Position numbers and translations under genes: made by a program. A stretch of 64,000 nucleotides of DNA from Trileptium ribeirensis (Eukaryota > Nematoda > Enoplea > Enoplida > Thoracostomopsidae), in contig JASANE010005227.1 in the NCBI GenBank assembly GCA_030248225.1, forward strand, positions 1 through 64,000, read 5' to 3'. Under the pieces are notes generated by a model. That model had not been told where the DNA came from. It saw only the letters and a list, made by a program, of their open reading frames with translations, and ran no database searches. Position 1 is the first letter of the stretch, and every line of letters begins with the position of its first letter. Positions 45,722 through 55,430 of this stretch are shown one piece after another.

Positions 45722-46549
45722 TTGTACAAAACTATGCGAGAGTTAGGAACAGAGTTAAGTGGAAACTATAACGGAGTCCTAGATATTAGTTATTATTCAA
45801 ACCTTATGCGCTCATTCTGTGATAATAACCTACATTTCTGTCATAATGACCCTAAGAGAATCAAGCGTTTCGTTACGCTTATTGCGGCTGCCGCTGGAGC
45901 AGCGTCAGGATTTTTAGGAATGGGAATGTCCATCTCCAATGGCATTCACATACACAATATGGGAAACCAAATGCACGCCATAAGAACGTATATGAAAGAT
46001 ACTTTGGAAGCAACCCTACGTGACAAGAAGGAAATTAAGAAGTTGACCCAAGCAAACGAAGAGTTATATGCATTCCTACACCATAGTATGCAGGAAGTAG
46101 TAGATATGGTAGAACAGGTTAGATGCTCACAACACAGGGCAGTCATGCAAGTGAACCAGATGTTGCTTACCCATACAGTTCGAGCTAACATTCGATCGTC
46201 CGTCCAAGCTATAATGCAATCCATGTTGAGTGGAGAGTTAACGCGGACAGTAGTAGATGCCCTAATGTTAAGATGTTTATTTGAGATGGATCCAAGAATT
46301 TCCCAGTCTACTTTAGCCCGTGAACCTAATTTAGCATACCAATTTGGACGAGTATTACCAGTTAATGTGGATTTGAATACTTTTCGATTTGGATTTATTT
46401 TGCAGTTACCCTTACCAACCACGAATGACGTGAGACCGTATTTTCGTATATATAATACTGGCTGGAATGTACCCGCTACTAGAACGCATGTAAAATTACC
46501 GCTACCAGAATACGCAGCACGCGATCTTCATCCCGATTTGAAGTATTGA
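45722..46549 (+). pseudogene. env: Env-like, fusion-subunit region
   Basis: Envelope glycoproteins of errantivirus-type elements mediate membrane fusion. Seen here: a basic R-I-K-R site at 45857-45868 resembling a furin site; directly after it an Ala/Gly-rich hydrophobic stretch (to about 45940) like a class I fusion peptide; then a long heptad-rich helix (about 45960-46150) like HR1. The frame stops at 46549. Cys-rich coding-like sequence continues in other frames from 46566 to 47015. A predicted membrane span at about 47107-47161 with a short tail lies in yet another frame. So the gene is disrupted by one stop and several frame changes. Family assignment rests on architecture alone. Confidence 0.6.
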
Positions 46550-46565
46550 ATTTAGCCGCTTGTAA

Positions 46566-47015
46566 ACGCCGTCCCGGCATTGCATTTGCGAACCGCACGC
46601 GCTTGTAACCGATCAACGCATACATTGTCTTGATTGGATCATTTCTGACCTCGTCTCTGCGTACACGAAATCAAAATGCCAAAACCGTACTCTAATCGGA
46701 CCACTTGACAATGGTACCGATGTCTACACTACTATGCAAGGAGTCTTGCTCCGTACTTCGGAGGAGAAACTCGTGATCACAGACAAACGACATTTCGCAC
46801 ATATTACACAAGGACAAAGTAGAATAGTACCCGACCATGGAGTCGTTTGGATGCCACATGGCAATTACACACAGTTGATCGTAGGATCACTTATGTTAAC
46901 AAGTATGTTACAACCTGAGGAACTAATGGTTAGAGTTGGCCCTAACATCTCCCTGAACCAGTTGTCTAACACCAAGTTAAAACCCCTCACTTGGAGTTCT
47001 TTAGCAAAATGCTAA
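46566..47015 (+). pseudogene. Env-like, membrane-proximal ectodomain piece
   Basis: Open from 46566 to TAA at 47015 in a frame different from 45722-46549. It has several Cys residues, N-x-T glycosylation sites (near 46683 and 46713) and a hydrophobic C-terminal half. It continues in a third frame at about 47005, where the membrane span follows. Confidence 0.45.
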
Positions 47016-47245
47016 GGCTATCAATCTACAAGTAGCTCAAATAGCAAAGGACCAGTTACATAAAGTTATAGCCCTTCCTGCACTCGAGCATACCGGACTC
47101 TCCCCAGACGCAATAATCATTATAGTAATAGGCATCATTGTCCTAGGATATGGCCTCTATAAGTGCAAATTACCCCTACGACCCACTGTTTACCTAGATG
47201 GTTCCCTAGTAGAAGCCGCGTGGATAACCGCCCGGTTGACCTGAC
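47016..47245 (+). pseudogene. Env-like transmembrane segment and tail
   Basis: Frame 2 is open here and carries an Ile/Val-rich span at about 47107-47161 (DAIIIIVIGIIVLGYGLY) followed by K-C-K and a short tail, ending near 47245. Its 3' end overlaps the protease ORF in another frame by about 80 bp. Confidence 0.5.
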
Positions 47246-47933
47246 GCCGACCGCCCAATGGATGACGTCTTCACCTGAAGCATCTACCACTTCTTATACC
47301 GACGAAGCACATGCTATGACGCCACTACAGAAAGCCGAAAGTACAGCCTCTTTACCATCTCCCGATAGAACTCGTAGAACCCCGCGTCGTTATACACGGA
47401 AACGCCCCACTCCAAGCGCCCCTTCTGACGAAGGCATGATATTTATCGATGATGGAGAGTTATTCGCTAATCCCATCCGTCGACTACGTAGTAGGTCTCG
47501 CACTGGTGTCGTAACCAAACGAGTCAACGCTATTAAAGCCAATAATACCCCGTTGATTATTAACACCACTATTCTAGGAACACCCGTAAACACTCTTATT
47601 GACACTGGAGCAGACGTCTCCATTTTATCTCAAGCTACTGCAGCTCGACTAGGATTAGTTTCCCGAGAATCTACCAATACGAGAATAATTTCCGCCACGC
47701 AACAAGAACTTTCGATGAGTGGAGTAGTGAAAGTACCTATAACAATAGGAACCCTTACCGTTCCCTGTGAATTTCAAGTTACTAATGACACCCCGTACGA
47801 ATGTATTTTAGGAACTGATTTTATGGCCTTCTTACCACAAGTTGCCATAAATTTTAAAGACCGTTGTCTAGATCTATCTAATGTTCGGAGAAGTGCTCTG
47901 TGCCTTTTGCCGACCAAGCAGATACGCCCGTGA
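47163..47933 (+). CDS. pro: Retropepsin-type aspartic protease
   Basis: It would cleave the Gag and Pol precursors. The first ~110 codons are Pro/Thr/Arg-rich linker. The protease domain follows with the active-site LIDTGADVSIL (Asp codon at 47601-47603), a flap-like region, and the closing ILGTDFM (about 47809-47826). 256 codons to the TGA after 47930. The start is uncertain because the frame is open upstream of any good Met and overlaps the Env tail. In Gypsy elements the RT would follow within a few dozen residues. Here the frame simply ends and the integrase frame takes over in +1 within 55 bp. Confidence 0.85.
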   Translation: MQITPTTHCLPRWFPSRSRVDNRPVDLTPTAQWMTSSPEASTTSYTDEAHAMTPLQKAESTASLPSPDRTRRTPRRYTRKRPTPSAPSDEGMIFIDDGELFANPIRRLRSRSRTGVVTKRVNAIKANNTPLIINTTILGTPVNTLIDTGADVSILSQATAARLGLVSRESTNTRIISATQQELSMSGVVKVPITIGTLTVPCEFQVTNDTPYECILGTDFMAFLPQVAINFKDRCLDLSNVRRSALCLLPTKQIRP

Positions 47934-49740
47934 AACCCCTATGATCCTATTAAGACCTGAACAAGTAAAAGACACTGGAGAAGGTATATACTTACCACAC
48001 TTTAGCCAAGAACCGGATAAGAACTTAGTGACCCTTATTCCTCGATTACAACAACAAGACAACAAGTTTGGTCCTATTCGAACATATTTACAGAAAGGAA
48101 CTCTTCCTGAAGAACCTAAAAATGCTGTCACACTAAAATTAGAATCACACCACTATCGTATCTGCCCTACAACACAAATCTTGTACCTGCACCCAATCTT
48201 ACCAAATGATCATCGCCCTAAACTTTGTGTTCCTCGTCGACTTATTCCCCATATCTTGAAGCATGAGCACGATACCCTATTTGGAGGCCATCCAGGCCGT
48301 GATAGACTTATGAGTAAACTGAAGCAATTTTATTATTGGGAAAACATGAGTAAACATGTTGAAGATTATGTAAAGAGATGCGTAACCTGCCAAAAGTCTC
48401 GTAACTTACCTCAGAATGTCCGAGCTGCCCTAGGCGACCTACCTCAAGCCAGCGCCCCTATGCATCGGATGTATGTTGACATCCTTGATATTCGTGTTGA
48501 ATCCCGTACTGGAAATAAGTACGTACTTGCTTTTATTGATCAATTTACAAAGTTTGTTATTGCCGTCGCCATCCCTAACCAAACAGCTCGCACTGTAGCC
48601 CAAGTATTTATCAAAGAAGTTGTATGCCGACATGGCGCACCTGCTGAATTAGTATCCGATCAAGGTCGATGTTTCATTTCCGACCTCATGCAAGCCTTAT
48701 GTGCTGAATTACGTACCTTTAAGCGTGAAACGCTAAGTTATAATCCGAAAGCCAATGGTGAAATAGAAAAATTTAATCGCAGCTTACTTTTCCTGTTACG
48801 AGCAGCCCTACCGTCTGATGATCATCCAACCTGCGATGAACTATTACCGTATTGTATAATGTCCTATAACTCATCAGTGCATACAACTACCCGATACCCT
48901 CCGTTTCTGTTGATGTACGGATATTATCCGAGAGTACCAGGAGATATCTCCTCGCCAGCTGACTGGGAAAAATACCCCGGAGCTGAAGCCTATCGTACTA
49001 ATGTCCAAAGATGGCTTGCCACTAGCAGAGAAAATACATATCGTTCGATGCAAGCCGCCCGTGAATACCGTAAGCAGTATTATAACCGGAAAACCAAAAT
49101 TCCTCCATATAAAGTTGGAGATGAAGTGTGGTTGTATCGATACCACACGACCCCTGGTTTATCGCGTAAACTAGAACAAAGATGGTGTGGACCGTATCAA
49201 ATATTAAAGGTCATACCGCCATGTCTTCAAATACCCCTTACAGCGCAAGGTCACGCGAAAAGGCATCTTGTGCATTTTAACCGTACTAAACTCCACTGCG
49301 TACTTTTCCAGGTATGGAAGATCCTTTACAGGACGTACCTGATGAACATTTGCAAACTCCATTGGAATATCCCCACTGAAACGATCAACGCCGATCGTTT
49401 GTTTATCCGCGAAGTCCAAGCCGCGGACCCTGAATCAATCGCTGAAATGCGACAATCATTTGCTCCAGATTATTCCCGCGAACAAGCGGATGAAACCGAA
49501 CCTGCGGATGACACTGAGCCCGCAGCAAATTTAACCCAAGCACAAGCTGACATTCACCTAGCCGCCATGGATACTAATATGCCTAACCGATTACCTATTG
49601 TTGATCCTAACCGGACGCCTAAATATGCCTGGCCCGGTATCACCCAAGTACTCATTAGTCAAAACGCGTCTCAATTACCCATGTGCCAGATAATTATACT
49701 GGTGCTCTGCCTGAATATGGCGAACATACAGTACCTATAA
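47881..49740 (+). CDS. int: Ty3/Gypsy-type integrase with GPY/F module
   Basis: It joins element DNA to host DNA. Domains in order: a pre-integrase linker usually found after RNase H (LQQQDNKFGPIRTYLQKG, about 48045-48100); an H-H-C-C zinc domain (H-EHDTLFGGHPG, then CVTC near 48380-48400); and the catalytic core with Asp at 48478-48480, Asp at 48658-48660 and Glu at 48766-48768, spacing D-59-D-35-E as expected. A GPY/F module follows (GPYQILKVIPP, about 49190-49225), then an acidic Glu/Asp/Pro tail. All three catalytic residues are intact and no stop interrupts the core. The first ~20 codons overlap the protease in another frame and may not be translated. The last ~20 codons appear to be out of frame, since tail-like sequence continues in frame 0 at 49683. 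Confidence 0.9.
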   Translation: MFGEVLCAFCRPSRYARETPMILLRPEQVKDTGEGIYLPHFSQEPDKNLVTLIPRLQQQDNKFGPIRTYLQKGTLPEEPKNAVTLKLESHHYRICPTTQILYLHPILPNDHRPKLCVPRRLIPHILKHEHDTLFGGHPGRDRLMSKLKQFYYWENMSKHVEDYVKRCVTCQKSRNLPQNVRAALGDLPQASAPMHRMYVDILDIRVESRTGNKYVLAFIDQFTKFVIAVAIPNQTARTVAQVFIKEVVCRHGAPAELVSDQGRCFISDLMQALCAELRTFKRETLSYNPKANGEIEKFNRSLLFLLRAALPSDDHPTCDELLPYCIMSYNSSVHTTTRYPPFLLMYGYYPRVPGDISSPADWEKYPGAEAYRTNVQRWLATSRENTYRSMQAAREYRKQYYNRKTKIPPYKVGDEVWLYRYHTTPGLSRKLEQRWCGPYQILKVIPPCLQIPLTAQGHAKRHLVHFNRTKLHCVLFQVWKILYRTYLMNICKLHWNIPTETINADRLFIREVQAADPESIAEMRQSFAPDYSREQADETEPADDTEPAANLTQAQADIHLAAMDTNMPNRLPIVDPNRTPKYAWPGITQVLISQNASQLPMCQIIILVLCLNMANIQYL

Positions 49741-50345
49741 CGCGGAAAGAATACCGCCGAACTGCTGAATTATTATCACCTAATGTCGAAGGATTCGATG
49801 AGTTTGGAAACCCGATCCTTACGCCCCAAGTTACGTTGCCCGCTGAGGAGGAACAATTCCCTCACCGGAGGCACCCGTATTTATTACCCGCTGAGGAGGA
49901 ACAATACCGTCACCGGAAGATTCCATATTTGTTACCCGCTGAGGACGAACAATTCCCTTACCGGACGCCCCCGTATTCAACTAGCCCGTATAACCGCTGC
50001 GATTTAGAATTAGCTGCCACTTGGGCACCGAAGCCTGATTATCCCGCTGGCTTACACCCTGAACAGATTATAGATTCAACTGAACCGAGTGTGCCACTGC
50101 CTATGGCCACTACTACAATGCGAGGAAATACCGCATTTGTTACTACCCCTGAACAGGATGCACCTGTATCAGCGCTGCCCCAATACAAGTATCGTGAAGA
50201 ACCGATACAGCCCAAGCCTTTTCCTGGAATACCAGAAGGCGAACCGATCCCTCGATATCGTGCACCGTCCCCTGATGATTCCCTATACCAGAATTACTCT
50301 AGTAACGCTTCAAGGGATTCTGAACCGAATGTATCTGCAAATTAA
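49683..50345 (+). CDS. Proline-rich ORF with three 16-residue repeats
   Basis: 220 codons overlapping the integrase end by 58 bp in another frame. Residues encoded by 49836-49979 are three tandem 16-residue repeats beginning LPAEEEQFPHR, LPAEEEQYRHR and LPAEDEQFPYR. The remainder is rich in Pro, Tyr and Glu with no fold visible. It ends at TAA 50343-50345. The same frame is open past that stop into the next ORF, so the two may once have been one protein. Function unknown. Position suggests an extended integrase tail or accessory protein. Confidence 0.5.
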   Translation: MPDNYTGALPEYGEHTVPITRKEYRRTAELLSPNVEGFDEFGNPILTPQVTLPAEEEQFPHRRHPYLLPAEEEQYRHRKIPYLLPAEDEQFPYRTPPYSTSPYNRCDLELAATWAPKPDYPAGLHPEQIIDSTEPSVPLPMATTTMRGNTAFVTTPEQDAPVSALPQYKYREEPIQPKPFPGIPEGEPIPRYRAPSPDDSLYQNYSSNASRDSEPNVSAN

Positions 50346-50390
50346 CCCCGTTCATTTAGTCGATTACTCTCACCGGATGACTTATCTCTC

Positions 50391-51185
50391 GTGAGGCCCA
50401 CCCCATTCTCCCCACCATCTAGAGATGATCACGTTGGACCTTACAATCTTCGATCTCGAAACACCCAAGTCGAACCACCTCCTAAACCACCCAGACAATC
50501 AGGAACAGTACACACAAGAGACCCTTACATACCAGAAACAGCATTTATGGGAAGACATACTAGGAGAAAGATAGCTGAAGAAGTCGTACGAGATTTCTTA
50601 GCTGAGGAAGAAGAACGAAGACATAGAACACTAGAAGGAGCTGAGTGTAGTTCTCAAGCTACCACTGAATTATTGGAACACTTCGCAGGAAGCACAACAC
50701 CAGCACCAGAAACCGCACATTATTTATACGAACAAGTACAACCACTTCTGGAGGAGACAATCACTAAGACCCGACGAGGTCGACCCCGAAAGCAAACAGT
50801 AGTAATTGAAAGTGCATCAGAAGAATCAGAAAACGAGTTAAATAGAACTAGACAAGGAATAGCACGAGTACTCAGTGATGATGAGCCTACCCCAACCGCT
50901 TCGCCGCAACGCAGCCATACGCGCCGGCAAGAACCTGCCTCGCAACGTAGTGTACACGCAAAACCGCGCACTATTAATAATGTTAAGCAAGCAATCGCAC
51001 GTACTGCCGCACTTAAGCACACGCAAACCACAACTAATGTTACTTGGACCAGAGCTGGATCGTCAATGATACCTAAAATGGGAACTAAAGCTTATAGTTT
51101 ATGTAAACCGATTATATCGCAGAAAGATAATGTCAGTCAGAAATATTCAATACCTGTGACTAGAAGAGTGGGAACCAGTAATTAA
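50391..51185 (+). CDS. Basic ORF with Y-N-L-R-S-R and AT-hook-like motifs
   Basis: 264 codons (a GTG begins the listed frame; the first ATG is later). PYNLRSR near 50440 is a motif common near the Pol C terminus of LTR elements. TRRGRPRKQ near 50770-50795 looks like an AT-hook (R-G-R-P). A charged helix (KIAEEVVRDFLAEEEERRHR) lies between. The C-terminal third is Ser/Thr/Arg-rich. This would suit a DNA- or chromatin-binding tail. It is in frame with 49683-50345, separated by a single stop. Confidence 0.45.
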   Translation: MRPTPFSPPSRDDHVGPYNLRSRNTQVEPPPKPPRQSGTVHTRDPYIPETAFMGRHTRRKIAEEVVRDFLAEEEERRHRTLEGAECSSQATTELLEHFAGSTTPAPETAHYLYEQVQPLLEETITKTRRGRPRKQTVVIESASEESENELNRTRQGIARVLSDDEPTPTASPQRSHTRRQEPASQRSVHAKPRTINNVKQAIARTAALKHTQTTTNVTWTRAGSSMIPKMGTKAYSLCKPIISQKDNVSQKYSIPVTRRVGTSN

Positions 51186-53133
51186 TGAGCATTTCGCTGA
51201 CGATTTGAACCGTTGGTTGGAAGATCAGTTACAGAGAAAATACTAAATTTGTTAGAATACGGATTAGAATTTTGGAATATGAACACACTGAGGTAAATAG
51301 AAGCAGCCTGTTGACTACTACTTGAAGTAACAATTATGTTTATTGGAATGCGGATTGTGTATGAATGTATCGCATTGATAAATGAATGTATTGTGTTCGG
51401 TATGAATATCTTGATGTTGTGCTTTGATATTATGTGTATTTGTGTGCAAATCATAGTTAAAGGAAAACACGGATACCCAAAATTTGGTGCAAGAACTCAG
51501 ATTAGCGCGGACGTAAAGACGATATAAAGTCAAAATTTTGGCAATTTTCAAGCTTGGAATACGAGGATTCGCGAGTTTTCATAAGATTATCGATATATAT
51601 GTTTACTTTTTAAGTATCAATTGAACTCCTGACAACAGGGTCTAGAAAGCTCTTGTCCCACAGGCACCCTCTTCTCCCCAGCCCCTCCGAAAGTACTTCT
51701 AACAAACTTTTCCCCAAAATTCGTCTAAGTTTTAGCTTTAATACTGCTTGCAAGCGCCACTTTATACAGTAAAAGCCCTTATCAGTAACCGGCGTAAACT
51801 TAATAATTTGAGCTTTTACTACCTCAAACTGCACAAGTGCTCATTTGCGGTAAGGTCGACTCGCGGTACGTCGTGAAAGAAGAAGACGATCCATCTCCAA
51901 TTGTTCTCAACTTTTGCACAGGTTCCTTCCCAGGAACCCTGTTTCTTCCTAAGAAAACGCACAGAGACCGTGCTGAAGGACGCGAAAGAAAATTACAAGA
52001 AAAGAGCCGCCTGAATGAGGATACTGTCCTCTCTAAAACCAAAACGGTAACCCCTGGAGAATAGCCCTCTAATCCACCTTAACTAGGACCTTGAGTTTGT
52101 CTCCCTGTAGCCCTTATTGTCACGGGCAAAGCAGCGAAAACACCCTGAAACTATAACGATTCTGTGAAAATTCCTAAAATTTGATATTTTCGCTTACGGA
52201 TACTTCAGATACATAGCAGATATGCTTATCATCAACAATGGTAAACTTAATAAGCTAAGTTTTGACCACCTGCTCAGAAAGTTAGGACAAGTTATTGTGA
52301 TACTTGTCGTAATATTACTGTTTGTGGTATATTTATATGTCTGGTAATGTAATGACTTGTCAAACACAGCTGAAACACAGCCACTCATCGCGCAATTTGT
52401 GAAGGATCGAAGCAGCCCCGATCCTGTGTAGAATACACCCGAAAATTCCCCGAAGAATATTCCAACCCCAAGTATTAGGTCAAATAATTTCCCTTTAAAA
52501 ATTAAGAGAAGGTCATAAAGACCGTTAGGATCTCGTTGGAAATTTTTATAGGAAACCCGAGGAACTTTCACAAAATTAATAAAATATACCAAAGAAAATC
52601 CCAAAAGAAACCACATATCGAAACGGACCAAACAAAATGGAATAATCGAACGCCCGTAAATTATTTAATTTTATTCCACAATTTTAATACAGCCAGCAGT
52701 CACCAATGAAACCCCATACACCGCTGGTTGAAAATTCCGATATATAAATCCCCTAGGAAATGTTCTTTTAGATTGTACAATATTTTTGCCAATTTATTAT
52801 TTATTAGTAATTGTACATATGTCGCCTTTAGCGACTGTAGAGGACAGGGTACGTTGGTGCTCCTTTTTGCAGGGCTCATGACTCCAGTGAGCCCGATTTT
52901 ACCAAGAAAAAGGGCATAGTGAAGCCCCTAACGCCGGTCAATTGGGGGTAAAGAAACGCCCGTCGAAACCAAGTAAAACAGCCGTACGAAAAGCAACCGC
53001 GAGAATACAAAGAGCTATCTAAAACACCCGAAACGAAACCTAAAATTCCCGACCAAACCACCCTTAGAACTCGTACTTAATCTTCCCACCCCAAGTAAAA
53101 AGTCAAATAATTTTCCCTTTAAAAATTAAGAGA
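51186..53133 (+). other. 3' non-coding region of the giant element
   Basis: No convincing ORF. A duplicated ~40-bp tract ends the region: AAATAATTTCCCTTTAAAAA-TTAAGAGA at about 52492-52516 and again at 53105-53133, the second directly against the 3' LTR. AACCCGAGGAACTTTC-type phrases also recur. A 145-codon antisense ORF (52194-52631) has no domain. Confidence 0.5.
53120..53133 (+). other. Polypurine-tract-like sequence
   Basis: AAAAATTAAGAGA lies immediately before the TG of the 3' LTR, where second-strand synthesis would start. It is interrupted by TT, so it is a weak PPT. An identical tract occurs ~620 bp upstream. Confidence 0.4.
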
Positions 53134-54085
53134 TGTAACAGATCCTTACGGATCGTTACGAGGTGGATAATCCTGACCACAGCCAAATGGCAACCTTTTA
53201 TCGAAAACCCATAATCCTAACAACACGATAATGGTCAACATTTACGAAAATCCTGACCACACGATAATGATCAACATTTACGAAAATCCTGACCACACCC
53301 CAATGGTCAACATTTTTTCGAACAAAAATAAATCTGACCACAGTGCAATGGTCAACATTTTTTCGACCACCAATGATTACGTCCACAGTATAATGGTCAA
53401 CATTTTTCCGAATACCAAAAAAATTCCGTCCACAGTATAATGGACAACATTTTTTCGAATACCAAAGTTCACGTCCACAGTGTAATGGACAACATTTTTC
53501 CGAGTACCAAAAAATCCCGTCCACAGTGTAATGGACAACATTTTTCCGAGTACCAAAAAAATCCCGTCCACAGTGTAATGGACAACATTTTTCTGAGTAC
53601 CAAAAATCCTGTCCACAGTGTAATGGACAACATTTTTCCGAGTACCAAAAAATCCTGTCCATAGTGTAATGGTCAACATTTAGTTGAGTTCCCCAATAAT
53701 CATGACCACGTGTATAGTGGCCAACTTCTCCGAATTCAGCCCCCAGAATCTCCCCAAACTGGGACACCCGACGGGAATAGCCCCAAAAAGGGTGAGGAAC
53801 CTACCGTCGCATTACAATGCGTACATTTATGTAAGCAGAACCAAGTAATCGCCTCTTGGCGCAAGCAACTATATATATAGAGTTCCCCTATGTATACCCA
53901 TCGACCATGAAAGCCCTGTTGTCACCTCATATATAAATTGCCTAACTGGCACAAACCTTGAACCATTATGTATAAGTAAACCAGTAATTGAAATAACTCG
54001 CAAGACTAATACAGCTATGTAAGCACATAATCATAGTAATTCGGAATCATCGGATATATATATTAACATAGAAAACTGAAACTCA
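53134..54085 (+). repeat. 3' LTR of the giant element
   Basis: 952 bp, near-identical to 32689-33639 including the 13-unit inverted-repeat array (about 53169-53735) and TATA-rich box. In unit 11 this copy has the perfect GTCCA...TGGAC stem where the 5' LTR has GCCCA...TGGAT. The copies share no sequence beyond 54085/33639. Confidence 0.75.
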
Positions 54086-55039
54086 AGTACTGAAATTTTA
54101 TGCCATTGTGTGATTATATTTTACTTGTGAGCTTAGCAACCCAGATTCTTATAACTAACAATAATGCTGTCATCTGTCAGGACCAAAATAGTTGGGATCG
54201 GTGCAACGTTGCTCAGGAACAAACAGAAATAGTCGCAAAAGTTATTTTTAATAAAAATAGATGATCGATCATATCGATTGATAGACCCTTGAATCGAGCC
54301 TAAACGATCAAAAGACACCTCAAAAACTTTTGTTTGAACCCTCGCAGACCATCATCGGTGGAGCACGTTTTGATTTATATTGTTCACACAGAAAAAACGG
54401 ACAGACGTACTTAATTTTCGCCACAGGCACGGATAACGATAATTCTCCGTTCAGTTCCTTCACTACGAATTCAACAATTCTTTGGCACTATTTTAAGTCG
54501 ACACAACAAAAATTTGTTATATGTAATTAATCTCTGTTCACCTTGCTATAATATGCAGCGTTGTTTTCACATAAATTAGGAAAGGAATAACGATACTAAA
54601 TCAATGTTTGGCATATAGTATCACTAACAGTTATGTATGTAGAAGCTCCTCGACCGGCGAAATCCAAACTACATCACATTGCTGAGCTATTCCTATAAAA
54701 TTTACTATTTTTAGCTCCGATTGTTGTCTTAAGCAAAGGAACCAACAGGTTTAACTTGTTACATAACCGAACAAAACCGCCGTTCACCTTTATAAAGCAA
54801 GCAACTCACATCAAAAATTTTAAAATTTCACACTTTGGGAGGATTAACCTTGGTCTTGTAACCACAGAGTGACAGTTCTGACAAATTGGTTGTATAGCAA
54901 AGTTGTAGCACTCGCTGAAAATATTCTGTTGGTTAACAACCGCGAACAGCTGCAGACATATTCTAGCTGCTTACGACTTTTAAATTTTAAAAATGTCGAA
55001 ATTTGACCAATTTTATGTTTCAAAATGGTCATTTCGAAA
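54086..55039. other. Unannotated AT-rich stretch
   Basis: No gene or known repeat. A 66-codon ORF at 54330-54530 is unsupported. Confidence 0.4.
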
Positions 55040-55430
55040 CCCCCCTGCACATTGCTAGAGGGGTAACAACATGCCCGTTATGGTCTTAAAACACTTATCC
55101 AACATGTTTAACGCGTTAAATAACTGCATAAGCACCTCAACAAGCAAGAAACAAAATTATGTAATTTTGAAAATTACACTTTTTATTGGACATATTTTAC
55201 ACTTTGGCTAATAGCTCGAAAAAAGTGCAGTATGGTTAAAATATGTTGTTCTCGAGCAAAGGATGCTGTTTGGAGACCCCTATTCTTTGATTCGACACCT
55301 GTCAGAAAAGTTATGACTCAATATTTCCGGAGGTCCCATAATGGCAAAATCACGAACTGCTAAATCGTGTGTTTTCTGTGAATTTGGTCAAAAAACCATT
55401 AGAGCTTTGAACTAAACAAAACGGAAAAAT
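55040..55430. repeat. Dispersed repeat family C, copy 2
   Basis: Partner of 12700-13100, with AACATGTTTAACGCGTTAAA, AGCAAGAAAC, TTTTTATTGGACAT and TAATAGCTCGAAAA in order. Confidence 0.45.

Larger units (their letters stand above)
32689..54085 (+). mobile_element. Giant (~21.4 kb) Ty3/Gypsy-like LTR retroelement lacking RT/RNase H
   Basis: Bounded by direct repeats 32689-33639 and 53134-54085, which differ by only a few percent by eye. Internal order is: 7.8-kb non-coding leader, gag (41462), Q/N-rich gag tail, acidic ORF (43257), Env-like region (about 45380-47245), retropepsin (47163), integrase (47881), Pro-rich and basic ORFs (49683, 50391), 3' non-coding DNA, PPT-like tract. The gag, retropepsin and GPY/F-type integrase place it in Ty3/Gypsy (Metaviridae-like). 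Two things are odd: there is no RT or RNase H between protease and integrase or elsewhere, and Env precedes the protease. No 5-bp target duplication is evident (GGTAA before, AGTAC after). No TGG-type primer-binding site follows the 5' LTR. Giant Gypsy elements with long leaders (Ogre in plants, Burro in planarians) are the closest known parallels in size. Confidence 0.7.
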
